Positions 1-7,995 of a DNA stretch of 49,912 bases are shown in pieces. The notes beneath the pieces are model-generated. The model made no database searches. It was not told the DNA's origin and worked only from the letters and a program-made list of their open reading frames with translations. The DNA is from RGIG4608 sp045651165 (GTDB lineage: Bacteria; Bacillota; Clostridia; Oscillospirales; CAG-272), in NCBI GenBank assembly GCA_045651165.1, contig JAZRRX010000044.1, positions 1-49,912 of the forward strand, in the 5' to 3' direction. Every line of letters starts with the position of its first letter. Within the stretch, counting starts at the first letter, position 1. Made by a program: the position numbers and the translations under genes.

Positions 1-6
1 TTAGGT

Positions 7-131
7 GTCATTCTCGAGCGTAATAATCTTTTGCGTCCGTCACTTCGTTCCGAGATCCTTCGCTCCGCTCGAGGATGACGCAAAAGATTATAGCGAAGAA
101 TCTCGGCGCAACTTCCCTCGAGGATGACGCG
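7..131. repeat. Palindromic dispersed-type repeat
   Basis: Interleaved inverted repeats. Positions 22-36 pair with 78-92 (arms ACGCAAAAGATTAT and its complement). The block CTCGAGGATGACG occurs at 69-80 and again near 117-129, and a diverged inverse copy (GTCATTCTCGAG) lies at 7-18. CGAGATCCTTCGC at 51-63 is complementary to GCGAAGAATCTCG at 93-105. This CTCGAGGATGACG/GAAGAATCTCG vocabulary resembles short intergenic palindromes scattered through many bacterial genomes. No coding potential was seen before 232. Family membership is inference. Confidence 0.6.
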
Positions 132-231
132 CAATATAACTAACCATTAAATCCCAATTTATTAAATAAAAGTATAATTTAATATATTCTCGGCATACTA
201 TATTATGGAAATAACAAAAAAGGAGTAATCT

Positions 232-1509
232 ATGAATCCATTTAATGAAAAAGGTATAATGCCAGAGCGCGCCCTACAAAATTGGAACGAAATGTATCCT
301 GTATCCTATGACAAAAGAGTGGTAGATCCATACACTAAAACCCGAATAATTCTTATGAATGGAACCGAGTTTGAGGCAAACTGGTTCTCACATAACTTTG
401 CTCGTCATTGTGGAGATAATGATCTTCGCCGTGAGCTTGCACTGACTCGAGAAATTGAAAAACAACAGCAATTAAAAATCTCGCTCTTAAAACCTATAAA
501 TGAGAGTATTCTTGAACATACTATCGGCTATGAGCAGCTTGCAGTTGATCTCACTGCCGAACTTGCCAAAAGAGAAAAGGATTGTAATGTAAAAAAAGCC
601 CTTGATTTCGCACTTTTAGAGGACTTCGACCACCTCTATAGGTACTCTAATCTCCTCGATATGACCGAGGGAACATCCCCCGAAATGCTTGTGGGAAGAT
701 ATACAGAAATCATGCCTGGCAGACCTACAATCTCGCACCATAGATATCCCAAGGATAATGTTAGAAAGAGCATCAATTCCAAACTCGCGGATGTTCAAAC
801 AGTGCTTGATACAATGATCATTACAGCCGCCGAACAGCAGACGATGAACTATTATATGAACGTTACAAATTTTGCTTGTAGCGATATGGCACGAAAACTG
901 TATCAAGAAATTGCTCTTGTTGAAGAAGAGCACGTTACCCATTATGAATCCCTTATGGATCCCAATGCAACTTGGCTTGAAATGCTCTTGTGGCACGAAT
1001 ACTGCGAGTGTTATCTCTATTGGTCATGTTATATGACCGAAACCGATACCTATGTAAAATGCCTTTGGGAGCATAACCTTTATACAGAGATTGGTCATCT
1101 TTATAAAGCGCGCGAACTCCTTGAAAAATATGAGGGTAAGCAGTGGCAACAGGTGATACCCTGTGGTGAATTTCCTGCACCCATTTCACTCCATGAAAAC
1201 ATTGATTATGTCAGAAAAATACTTGCTGACACGGTGCAATACACCACGGGTAGAGATAACACTTATACTAAGGTTGAGTGCCTTTCTGAAAATGCGGATT
1301 TCTTCAGTTTTCAGAAGATAACTAATCCCACTCCTGAGATTGTACCATCCCACAATGTGATAGAAAATTATATCCGCCGTCATCGACATGACTATCGATT
1401 CGAGGTGGCTGAAAATCCCATTCCGGCACTTCGCGACAGAAGATGTGATAACACGGATGTGGGACGTGTGCCTTGTGCCGCAGACTCCACCGACTTTTTC
1501 TGCAATTAA
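232..1509 (+). CDS. Ferritin-like superfamily protein, function unknown
   Basis: A 425-residue soluble protein without signal peptide or membrane segment. It starts at an ATG 6 nt after AAAAAGGAG. The middle looks like a long four-helix ferritin-type bundle: acidic/His pairs appear in helices around residues 90-145 (GYEQLAVDL, LLEDFDHLYRYS) and 215-240 (ALVEEEHVTHYESLMDP), the spacing expected of diiron-carboxylate ligands, followed by a Tyr/Trp/Cys-rich helix (HEYCECYLYWSCYMTE). The N-terminal ~60 residues (DPYTKTRIILMNG) and C-terminal ~120 residues are unassigned. Metal binding and any redox or oxygen-detoxifying role are inferred only from these motifs. The gene stands alone, with a terminator after it. 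Confidence 0.6.
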   Translation: MNPFNEKGIMPERALQNWNEMYPVSYDKRVVDPYTKTRIILMNGTEFEANWFSHNFARHCGDNDLRRELALTREIEKQQQLKISLLKPINESILEHTIGYEQLAVDLTAELAKREKDCNVKKALDFALLEDFDHLYRYSNLLDMTEGTSPEMLVGRYTEIMPGRPTISHHRYPKDNVRKSINSKLADVQTVLDTMIITAAEQQTMNYYMNVTNFACSDMARKLYQEIALVEEEHVTHYESLMDPNATWLEMLLWHEYCECYLYWSCYMTETDTYVKCLWEHNLYTEIGHLYKARELLEKYEGKQWQQVIPCGEFPAPISLHENIDYVRKILADTVQYTTGRDNTYTKVECLSENADFFSFQKITNPTPEIVPSHNVIENYIRRHRHDYRFEVAENPIPALRDRRCDNTDVGRVPCAADSTDFFCN

Positions 1510-1551
1510 AAATAAAAAAAGTAAGTAAAAAATGGGGAAAATCCCCACCTA

Positions 1552-1583
1552 AAAACCACTGTTTTTAAAACGGTGGTTTTTTT
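1552..1583 (+). terminator. Rho-independent terminator
   Basis: AAACCACTG, loop, CGGTGGTTT followed by a T run, 43 nt after the ferritin-like gene. A smaller palindrome (TGGGGAAAATCCCCA, 1533-1547) lies just before it. It separates this gene from the dcw operon. Confidence 0.75.
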
Positions 1584-1668
1584 GTTCAAAAAACACAAGT
1601 TCATAAAATAAATACAAAATGTTCATAGAAAATTAATAATATTTTTCAACTTTTTTTGAAAAAAACTA

Positions 1669-1697
1669 TTGCATTTTTGTTTTATATTTAGTATAAT
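1669..1697 (+). promoter_or_regulatory. Sigma-A promoter of the dcw operon
   Basis: TTGCAT (1669-1674), 17-bp spacer, perfect TATAAT (1692-1697). It is the only good promoter upstream of mraZ, and the following genes are closely packed, so it probably drives much of the cluster. Confidence 0.75.
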
Positions 1698-1747
1698 AGT
1701 GATGCACTGTGGTGAAAAATCCCATGAAAGTGATTAAAAGTGGTGAA
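1698..1747 (+). promoter_or_regulatory. Putative MraZ operator, two paired boxes
   Basis: Immediately downstream of the -10 there are two 19-bp copies of AGTGAT-N5-GTGGTGAA at 1698-1716 and 1729-1747, 31 bp apart. Within each copy GTG recurs after exactly 10 bp. The second copy reads AAAGTGATTA AAAGTGGTGA, which matches the AAAGTG-type box repeats with 10-bp period known for MraZ. The position between promoter and mraZ is that of known MraZ operators, so autoregulation is likely. Confidence 0.65.
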
Positions 1748-1789
1748 TTTCAAGATTTTCACCCATCTCAATGAAAGGAGTTCATGGAT

Positions 1790-2212
1790 ATGTTATCGAA
1801 CAATTTCAAGCATAACGTTGACGCAAAGAATCGTCTTTTCGTGCCTGCTAAATATCGCGAAGAACTTGGCGAAACATTTGTTGTTTCTCAAAGTATCCGC
1901 GGAAATTATCTCAAAATCTATTCCCACGCTGAATGGGAAAAGTACATAGCACCCATCAAGCTCCTTCCTCGTAAGACAAGCGAAGAAGCACTTCGTTTCT
2001 TGATTGGTAATTCAATTGAGGTTTCCCCTGACGCTCAGGGAAGAATAATTCTTCCGAATTCTATGCTTCAATTTGCATCCATTACAAAAGGTACAGTTAT
2101 TATCGGCTGCGGTGATTATGCAGAAATCTGGGCAGAAGAATCTTATGAAAACAATCAGGTAGAGCAGGATATGGAAGCGCTCCGTGCGGCTCTTGAAGAT
2201 TGCGGACTTTAA
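1790..2212 (+). CDS. mraZ: Transcriptional regulator MraZ
   Basis: A 140-residue MraZ protein with two SpoVT/AbrB-like halves. The first has NNFKHNVDAKNRLFVPAKYRE (the DAKxRxxxPxxxR motif) and the second has SPDAQGRIILPNSML. MraZ forms a ring-shaped DNA-binding oligomer that represses its own operon. I chose the ATG at 1790 (MLSNNFKHN) because AAAGGAG ends at 1780, 9 nt upstream. The in-frame ATG at 1784 would leave only 3 nt. First gene of the cluster; its stop is 2 nt before rsmH. Confidence 0.95.
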   Translation: MLSNNFKHNVDAKNRLFVPAKYREELGETFVVSQSIRGNYLKIYSHAEWEKYIAPIKLLPRKTSEEALRFLIGNSIEVSPDAQGRIILPNSMLQFASITKGTVIIGCGDYAEIWAEESYENNQVEQDMEALRAALEDCGL

Positions 2213-2214
2213 TT

Positions 2215-3141
2215 ATGAGTGAGTTTTCACATTTTTCTGTACTCTTAAACGAGTGCATTGAAAATCTTGATATAAAACCAAACGGCATTTACGTTGACGG
2301 TACTGCAGGTGGCGCGGGACACTCTTCAAAAATAGCACAAAAGCTTGATGACGGATTGCTCATACCTATTGACCAAGACGAAGATGCTATCAAGGTTATT
2401 ACAGAACGACTTGCTCCTTTTGGAGATAAGGTGAAGATAGTTAGAGATAACTTCTCAAACATTAAGAACGTTCTTGATAATCTTGGAATTGAAAAGATTG
2501 ATGGTCTTCTTTTGGACCTTGGTGTTTCCTCATATCAGCTTGATACGGCTGAACGTGGATTTTCATATATGGCGGATGCACCACTTGATATGAGAATGGA
2601 CAACAGAGCCGAGAGAAGTGCATATAACGTTATTAATGATTATTCTGCGGATGAACTCAAAAAAGTCATTTACGATTTTAGCGAAGAAAGATTTGCTCCA
2701 AAAATTGTTGCAGGAATAATTAATGCAAGACCTATTCAAACTACGGGTGAACTTGTTGAGATAATCAAAAAATCACTTCCTTCTTTTGCAAGAAAAGAGG
2801 AATGGAGTTCGGTTAAAAGAGTATTTCAAGCAGTGAGAATTGAAGTTAACAAGGAGCTTGATGTTATCGCTCCCACGATTGAGGCGGCGGTTAACAGAAT
2901 GAATAAGGGCGGTAGAATTGTGATAATCACATTCCACTCTCTCGAAGATAGAATAGTTAAGCAAACATTCAATTCACTTGCAACGGGTTGCACATGTCCC
3001 AAAGATTTTCCTGTATGTGTTTGTGGAAATACTCCCAAAATAAAAATAATCACTAAGAAGCCTATACTTCCAAGTGATGAAGAGCTCAGTGTGAACAGTC
3101 GTTCAAAGAGTGCAAAGCTCAGAGTTGCAGAGAAAATATAA
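2215..3141 (+). CDS. rsmH: 16S rRNA (cytosine-1402-N4)-methyltransferase RsmH
   Basis: A 308-residue class I SAM methyltransferase that modifies C1402 in the ribosomal P site. The family is recognised by FSVLLNE at the start, the SAM-binding DGTAGGAGHS, LLLDLGVSSYQLD, GFSYMADAPLDMRM and the C-terminal ITFHSLEDRIVK. The Cys-rich insert (CTCPKDFPVCVCG) is usual for the family. ATG at 2215 is 2 nt after the mraZ stop; a TTG at 2200 would overlap mraZ and lacks support. No clear ribosome site is seen, which suggests coupling to mraZ. Confidence 0.96.
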   Translation: MSEFSHFSVLLNECIENLDIKPNGIYVDGTAGGAGHSSKIAQKLDDGLLIPIDQDEDAIKVITERLAPFGDKVKIVRDNFSNIKNVLDNLGIEKIDGLLLDLGVSSYQLDTAERGFSYMADAPLDMRMDNRAERSAYNVINDYSADELKKVIYDFSEERFAPKIVAGIINARPIQTTGELVEIIKKSLPSFARKEEWSSVKRVFQAVRIEVNKELDVIAPTIEAAVNRMNKGGRIVIITFHSLEDRIVKQTFNSLATGCTCPKDFPVCVCGNTPKIKIITKKPILPSDEELSVNSRSKSAKLRVAEKI

Positions 3142-3159
3142 AGGAAAGGAAGCCCCACG

Positions 3160-3990
3160 ATGAAAAAAGTTCAAAATGCCTCGAATCACGAAAAAGCGCT
3201 TGATGAACTTTTTAAAAGATATGAAGAACGTGGTGCGACCTACAATAAAAGCCCCGAATATGGTGAGCAACAAACTCGCGAGATTGAGATGCGAGCTAAC
3301 GCAAGAAAGCTACATAAGACATCTCGTGAATATATGCCCAATACTAGTGCTGAGTTAGATACGGCGGTTATCTTGCAGGGTATAGATCGGGCAAGATATG
3401 ATAAAAAAGAAAACATGAATACAAATAATAATAAAAATGATGTAAAATCCAAGCTTCAAGCACAGGCGGATAAGACGAATCCTAAATCCCCTAAAAAGCA
3501 AGTGTTAAACAAAGAAAAGACCTTGAAAAAAGATAAGCAAGGAAAATCAGTTAATATTAAAGAGGTAGCAAAGGTTGCGGCAAAGACCTGGATACCACTT
3601 AACGAAAGAAATGAAGAAAAGATAGAAGAGGGCGGAAAAACTAAAATTCCTGGAACTCTTATATTTGCAATAATAGTAATCACGATATCGCTTTTGATGA
3701 TAGTTGGTTCTGCGGTTCTGTTAAACTCTGCTAAGAGTGAGCAAAACGATCTTGAAGAAAGAATTGAGTTGCTCGACAAAGAGATTGCTGAACTTCGCAC
3801 AGATCTTAATAAGAAAAATGCTGATGCTGACATTGAGACATTTGCCAAGGAAGAACTTGGTATGATAAGTCAAGAGCACGTGAACTTTAAATATATAAAT
3901 AGTAACAAAACAGATGAGTTTGAAAAGGAGCTAACTGAAAAGGTTTCATTTCGCTCATTGATGAATTGGATTTTTCAACAATTTAAGTGA
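3160..3990 (+). CDS. ftsL: FtsL-like septum protein with long basic N-terminus
   Basis: 276 residues with bitopic topology: a charged Lys-rich cytoplasmic region (~1-165), one transmembrane helix (~167-190, IFAIIVITISLLMIVGSAV), then an extracytoplasmic coiled coil (QNDLEERIELLDKEIAELR) and a short tail. The position between rsmH and the PBP gene and the membrane-plus-coiled-coil layout identify an FtsL/DivIC-type protein, part of the FtsQLB complex that activates septal synthesis. The cytoplasmic tail is much longer than in classical FtsL (~100-120 residues in total) and is low in complexity. Start follows AAAGGAAAGGAAG. Assignment rests on context and topology because FtsL sequences diverge strongly. 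Confidence 0.8.
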   Translation: MKKVQNASNHEKALDELFKRYEERGATYNKSPEYGEQQTREIEMRANARKLHKTSREYMPNTSAELDTAVILQGIDRARYDKKENMNTNNNKNDVKSKLQAQADKTNPKSPKKQVLNKEKTLKKDKQGKSVNIKEVAKVAAKTWIPLNERNEEKIEEGGKTKIPGTLIFAIIVITISLLMIVGSAVLLNSAKSEQNDLEERIELLDKEIAELRTDLNKKNADADIETFAKEELGMISQEHVNFKYINSNKTDEFEKELTEKVSFRSLMNWIFQQFK

Positions 3991-4004
3991 AAAATCATAT
4001 TGGA

Positions 4005-4033
4005 TGCCTTCTAAGAATAATATTAAGAAGGCA
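4005..4033 (+). terminator. Hairpin after ftsL-like gene
   Basis: TGCCTTCT (4005-4012) and AGAAGGCA (4026-4033) form a perfect 8-bp stem with a 13-nt AT-rich loop, followed by GATTTCTTTCC. The tail is weak for a terminator, so it may be an attenuator, processing site or the first stem of the structured element that follows. Confidence 0.45.
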
Positions 4034-4060
4034 GATTTCTTTCCATTTGCCACACTTGAA

Positions 4061-4158
4061 AAACGGTGAAGAGCAAACTGGGCGCCTTTCGTGGAGGTTG
4101 GCGCACGGTACGGAGCAAGAGCAACGGCCCATTTGCTTGAATCCGGCTCTCACCGTTT
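4061..4158 (+). other. Nested inverted repeats; candidate structured RNA element
   Basis: Between ftsL and the PBP gene, in a stretch that is clearly richer in GC than its surroundings. Outer stem: AAACGGTGA (4061-4069) with TCACCGTTT (4150-4158), nine perfect pairs. After one bulged A, GAGC (4071-4074) pairs with GCTC (4146-4149). Middle stem: AAA-C-TGGGC (4075-4083) pairs with GCCCATTT (4127-4134) with a bulged C. Inner hairpin: GCC (4084-4086) with GGC (4100-4102), or GCGCC/GGCGC. The element ends in ATTTTT, 41 nt before the PBP start. It matches no RNA family I can name. It could be a cis-regulatory leader, an internal terminator/attenuator, or a small mobile palindrome. Confidence 0.55.
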
Positions 4159-4199
4159 ATTTTTCATAAATGGTAAATTGTGAAAAGGAGCGTGATCAT

Positions 4200-6464
4200 A
4201 TGAACGATAAAGCCATAAGTCACGAAAGATTAAAAAGAGCAACCATTGTGCTAGTAGGAATACTTCTTGTGTTTTCAATACTTCTTGGAAGAATATTTTG
4301 GATACAAACAGTTGATTTTGACAAATATCTTTCGAATGTTATAGATCAGATAACCACTCAATCAGCGGTATCCGCCGAGAGAGGAACTATTTATGATAAA
4401 AACGGCAATATTCTTGCTACAAACATAACAACATATAGAATATTCATTTCGCCATCTTCCATATTGAATAATCAAAAAAAGGCAGAGAACGATGGCAAAA
4501 CAGTAAGCTATGCCCAAGATATTTCTAAAGGATTATCACAAATATTGGACATTGACTATGAAACTGTATATAAACAAACAACATATACAAAATATCTTGA
4601 TAGAACCATTGCGAAAAACGTTATGGATGAAAAAGCTGACGAGGTAAGACGCTTTATTGATGATAACAATTATCACGACATGATATACCTTCAAGCAACA
4701 AGCACAAGATATTATCCCAATTCCGAACTTGCTTCTTCAGTTTTAGGTTTTACAAATTCAGAAGGTGATGGCATTTACGGACTTGAGTCACAGTATGACA
4801 AAATTCTTGCAGGAACTGATGGATATTACGTTACAGCGCGAGATTCCTATGGAAACGAAATGCCATATGAATACGAAAGCTACATTCCTGCGCAAAATGG
4901 TGGAAACCTTGTTACAACGATAGATGCTTACATTCAACAATGCCTTGAAAAGCAACTGCTTGCTACTGTTGAAGAATGTGGCGCTAAAAACAGAGCCTGC
5001 GGAATAGTAGTAAACGTCAAAACGGGTGCTATTCTTGCGATGGCTACAGTTCCCGGATATGATCTTAACGATCCGTGGACACTTAACGAATATTATTCCC
5101 AATTTTTAATAGAGGATTCTCTTGTTGAGGGAACTGAAGAATACGAACAAAAATTTCAAAAATATCTTATGGAGATGTGGAGAAATAAAGCCGTTTCGGA
5201 TTCTTATATTCCAGGTTCAACATTTAAAGTAGTATCTTCATCAATGGCTCTTACTGAAAATAAAGTTAAACTTGACGATGTAGTGTTCTGTGGTGGTTCG
5301 CGTCATTTATTCGGACACACAATACATTGCCACGTTGTCAAAGGACACGGAGATTTAACATTTCCACAAGGTCTTGTTCAATCGTGCAACGTGTGGTTCA
5401 TGGAAATCGGTGAACGTCTTGGAAAAGAAAATTTCTATGATTACTTTAAGTCATTTGGATATCTTGAAAGAACGGGAATTGATCTTCCTGCGGAAGGTAA
5501 TAGCTTAATAAAATCAGAAAATGATATGACGGATCTTGACCTTGCAATTTATACATTTGGTCAGAACTTTAATATAACTCCAATTCAACACGTTATGGCG
5601 ATAGCCGCTGTTGCAAACGGTGGATATTTAATTGAGCCCTATCTTGTTGAGCAGATTACCGATAATCAAGGAAATGTAACCTATCAACACGAAACGAATG
5701 TTAAGCGTCAGGTTATAAGCCAAGAGGTTTGTGATAAACTTTCCGTTATCCTTGAAGAAGGTGTTTCGGGTGATGGTGGTGCTAAGAACGTTTACGTTGC
5801 AGGCTACAAAATTGCAGCCAAAACGGGAACCAGTGAGAAAAAGGGAACAGAGATACGCGTTGACAACGTAGAACCCTATATTTGTTCTTGCGTAGCATTT
5901 GCTCCTGCAGATGACCCCGAAATTGCAATTCTCATTATGGTTGATGAACCAAGCCAAGGTGTGCTTTACGGAAGCGTTATTGCAGCTCCTTATATGGGCG
6001 CACTTATGGAAGATATTCTCCCTTACATCGGAGTTGAAAAGGATGTTTCAACCGACAATAGTGTTAAAGTTCCTTATCTTATGGGAATGACTGTTGAAGA
6101 AGCAATTCTTCAGGCGCAGGATTATGAATACGAAGTTATCATCAAGGGTGATGGCAATTACGTAACAAATCAAGTGCCTAAAGGAAGCACTGTAATTGAT
6201 AGAACGAATAAAATAATTACTCTATATACCGGAGATACAGTTGAAGAGCAAACGGTTACAGTCCCCGACCTTGTTGGAAAGGGAGCATTTGCTGCAAATC
6301 AAATGCTTATAAATGCCAAACTCAATATTTGCATTGACGGGACGGATAACTATATGAGTGGCGCAGGAGCTATAGTTATTGAACAATCAATTCCTGCGGG
6401 AACAAAGGTTTCACCTGGTACTGTTATCACTGTAACCTTTAGATATTTAGATCCTGACGAATAA
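4200..6464 (+). CDS. Class B penicillin-binding protein, SpoVD/FtsI type with two PASTA domains
   Basis: Septal or spore-cortex D,D-transpeptidase. N-terminal signal anchor (~residues 13-33, IVLVGILLVFSILLG), dimerisation domain containing RGTIYDKNGN, then the transpeptidase with the active-site Ser in STFK (PGSTFKVVSS), SCN and KTG (AAKTGTSEKKG). Two C-terminal PASTA modules follow (VPYLMGMTVEEA and VPDLVGKGAF). Start chosen at ATG 4200, 9 nt after AAAAGGAG; an upstream GTG reading lacks a ribosome site. PASTA-bearing PBPs in this position are either vegetative FtsI or sporulation SpoVD; the sequence alone does not decide. Confidence 0.92.
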   Translation: MNDKAISHERLKRATIVLVGILLVFSILLGRIFWIQTVDFDKYLSNVIDQITTQSAVSAERGTIYDKNGNILATNITTYRIFISPSSILNNQKKAENDGKTVSYAQDISKGLSQILDIDYETVYKQTTYTKYLDRTIAKNVMDEKADEVRRFIDDNNYHDMIYLQATSTRYYPNSELASSVLGFTNSEGDGIYGLESQYDKILAGTDGYYVTARDSYGNEMPYEYESYIPAQNGGNLVTTIDAYIQQCLEKQLLATVEECGAKNRACGIVVNVKTGAILAMATVPGYDLNDPWTLNEYYSQFLIEDSLVEGTEEYEQKFQKYLMEMWRNKAVSDSYIPGSTFKVVSSSMALTENKVKLDDVVFCGGSRHLFGHTIHCHVVKGHGDLTFPQGLVQSCNVWFMEIGERLGKENFYDYFKSFGYLERTGIDLPAEGNSLIKSENDMTDLDLAIYTFGQNFNITPIQHVMAIAAVANGGYLIEPYLVEQITDNQGNVTYQHETNVKRQVISQEVCDKLSVILEEGVSGDGGAKNVYVAGYKIAAKTGTSEKKGTEIRVDNVEPYICSCVAFAPADDPEIAILIMVDEPSQGVLYGSVIAAPYMGALMEDILPYIGVEKDVSTDNSVKVPYLMGMTVEEAILQAQDYEYEVIIKGDGNYVTNQVPKGSTVIDRTNKIITLYTGDTVEEQTVTVPDLVGKGAFAANQMLINAKLNICIDGTDNYMSGAGAIVIEQSIPAGTKVSPGTVITVTFRYLDPDE

Positions 6465-6504
6465 AAGGAAGTTTAAAAAGTTTTTCTCTTGAAGGAGGAG
6501 CTTT

Positions 6505-7995
6505 ATGAAGCTTTCAGAAATTTGTCAAAAGGCAGATATCATATGTCCCGAGCATCTAAAAGACATTGAGGTTTTGGGCATAACATCAAATTCCCAAAAG
6601 GTGAGAGAGGGCTACATCTTCGTTTGCCTTGACGGAACCAAAAACGATGGTCACAGATATATAAATGATGCGTTGCTTCACGGCGCTGTGGCTGCAATTA
6701 TTGAAAAGCAAAACTTTTCATTTGAACGCTCGATATTGGTTGGCGATACCAGAGTGGCACTTGCAAAAATGATGAATGTTTTTTGCGGTGAGCCAACAAA
6801 AAAACTAAAGTTTATCGCAGTAACGGGAACTAATGGAAAAACCAGTGTAACCGTTATGATAAAGAATATATTTGATAAAGCAAATATCATAAGTGAAGTC
6901 ATAGGAACAATAAATAATTCGTCCTTTCTTAAAAATTCCTGTGACTTTGCAACAAATTTCACAACGCCCGATCCTGAGGAGCTGTATCCCATGCTCCGCA
7001 GGATCTCGGACGCTGGAGTAAAAGTTGTGATAATGGAAGCAAGTTCACATGCGCTCAAACTAAAAAAACTTGAGCCGATTGAGTTTGAATTTGGAATTTT
7101 TACAAATTTGACAGAAGATCATCTTGATTTTCATTTGACTATGGAAGATTATTTCAAGTCTAAACTTACCTTATTTGATAAGTGCAAACGTGGAATAATA
7201 AATATCGATGATGATTATGGAAAATTAATTTTGAATACTTCTTCTTGCGAAAAATTGACTTGCTCAACAGAGCAAAATGCCGATTTTCTTGCCACAGATA
7301 TTAATTATTGTGGTGATGCAGGAGTTAAATATAAATTTAAAAATAAAGAAAAAGAAATTGACGTAATTTGTAATATCCCCGGTGAGTTTTCAGTTTATAA
7401 CTCAATGCAAGCAATTGCTTGTGCTATTGAATTTGGAATAGATGAGCACATCATAAGGGATGCCCTGAAGAGTTTTGAAGGAGTCCGTGGACGACTTGAA
7501 AAAATCGAGCTCTTTAAGGGTTGGGGTTTTGCGGCCTTTATAGATTACGCTCACACCCCCGATGCCTTAAAAAAGCTTTTGGAAACCGTTAACCGATTCA
7601 AAAGGGAAGAACAAAGAGTGGTTTTGCTCTTTGGATGTGGTGGCGACAGGGAAAGAGAAAAACGAAAAATTATGGGTGAAATTGCTGTGGAGAATGCGGA
7701 TTTCGTGATAGTAACGAGTGATAATCCACGGAGTGAGAAGCCCAATATGATAATAAATGATATTCTTGAGGGAATGAAAGAAAAAAGCAATTTTGTGGTT
7801 ATTCCCAATAGAAGATGTGCTATTGAATACGCGATAGCGACTGCGAGATATGGTGATATTATTCTTCTTGCAGGAAAAGGACATGAAGATTACGAAATAA
7901 ATGCTTATGGCAAATCTCATTTCGATGAAAGAGAGATTTTGCAGCAATTTTATAAAAAATACTACGAAAGGAAGTGTATGAACAATGAAAATTAA
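6505..7995 (+). CDS. murE: UDP-MurNAc-L-Ala-D-Glu:meso-diaminopimelate ligase MurE
   Basis: 496-residue Mur ligase that adds the third residue of the stem peptide in the cytoplasm. ATP site TGTNGKTS, central TTPDPEELY and EASSHAL, C-terminal domain with GCGGDREREKR and TSDNPRSE. The DNPR motif is typical of enzymes selecting meso-diaminopimelate rather than lysine. Start follows AAGGAGGAG. The last codons overlap murF by 11 nt, so the two ligases are likely translationally coupled. Confidence 0.95.
   Translation: MKLSEICQKADIICPEHLKDIEVLGITSNSQKVREGYIFVCLDGTKNDGHRYINDALLHGAVAAIIEKQNFSFERSILVGDTRVALAKMMNVFCGEPTKKLKFIAVTGTNGKTSVTVMIKNIFDKANIISEVIGTINNSSFLKNSCDFATNFTTPDPEELYPMLRRISDAGVKVVIMEASSHALKLKKLEPIEFEFGIFTNLTEDHLDFHLTMEDYFKSKLTLFDKCKRGIINIDDDYGKLILNTSSCEKLTCSTEQNADFLATDINYCGDAGVKYKFKNKEKEIDVICNIPGEFSVYNSMQAIACAIEFGIDEHIIRDALKSFEGVRGRLEKIELFKGWGFAAFIDYAHTPDALKKLLETVNRFKREEQRVVLLFGCGGDREREKRKIMGEIAVENADFVIVTSDNPRSEKPNMIINDILEGMKEKSNFVVIPNRRCAIEYAIATARYGDIILLAGKGHEDYEINAYGKSHFDEREILQQFYKKYYERKCMNNEN

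Noticed and set aside
3987..4169. 60-codon open frame between ftsL and the PBP gene
   Set aside because: No ribosome site, low-complexity peptide, and it lies across the nested stems; the structure explains this stretch better.
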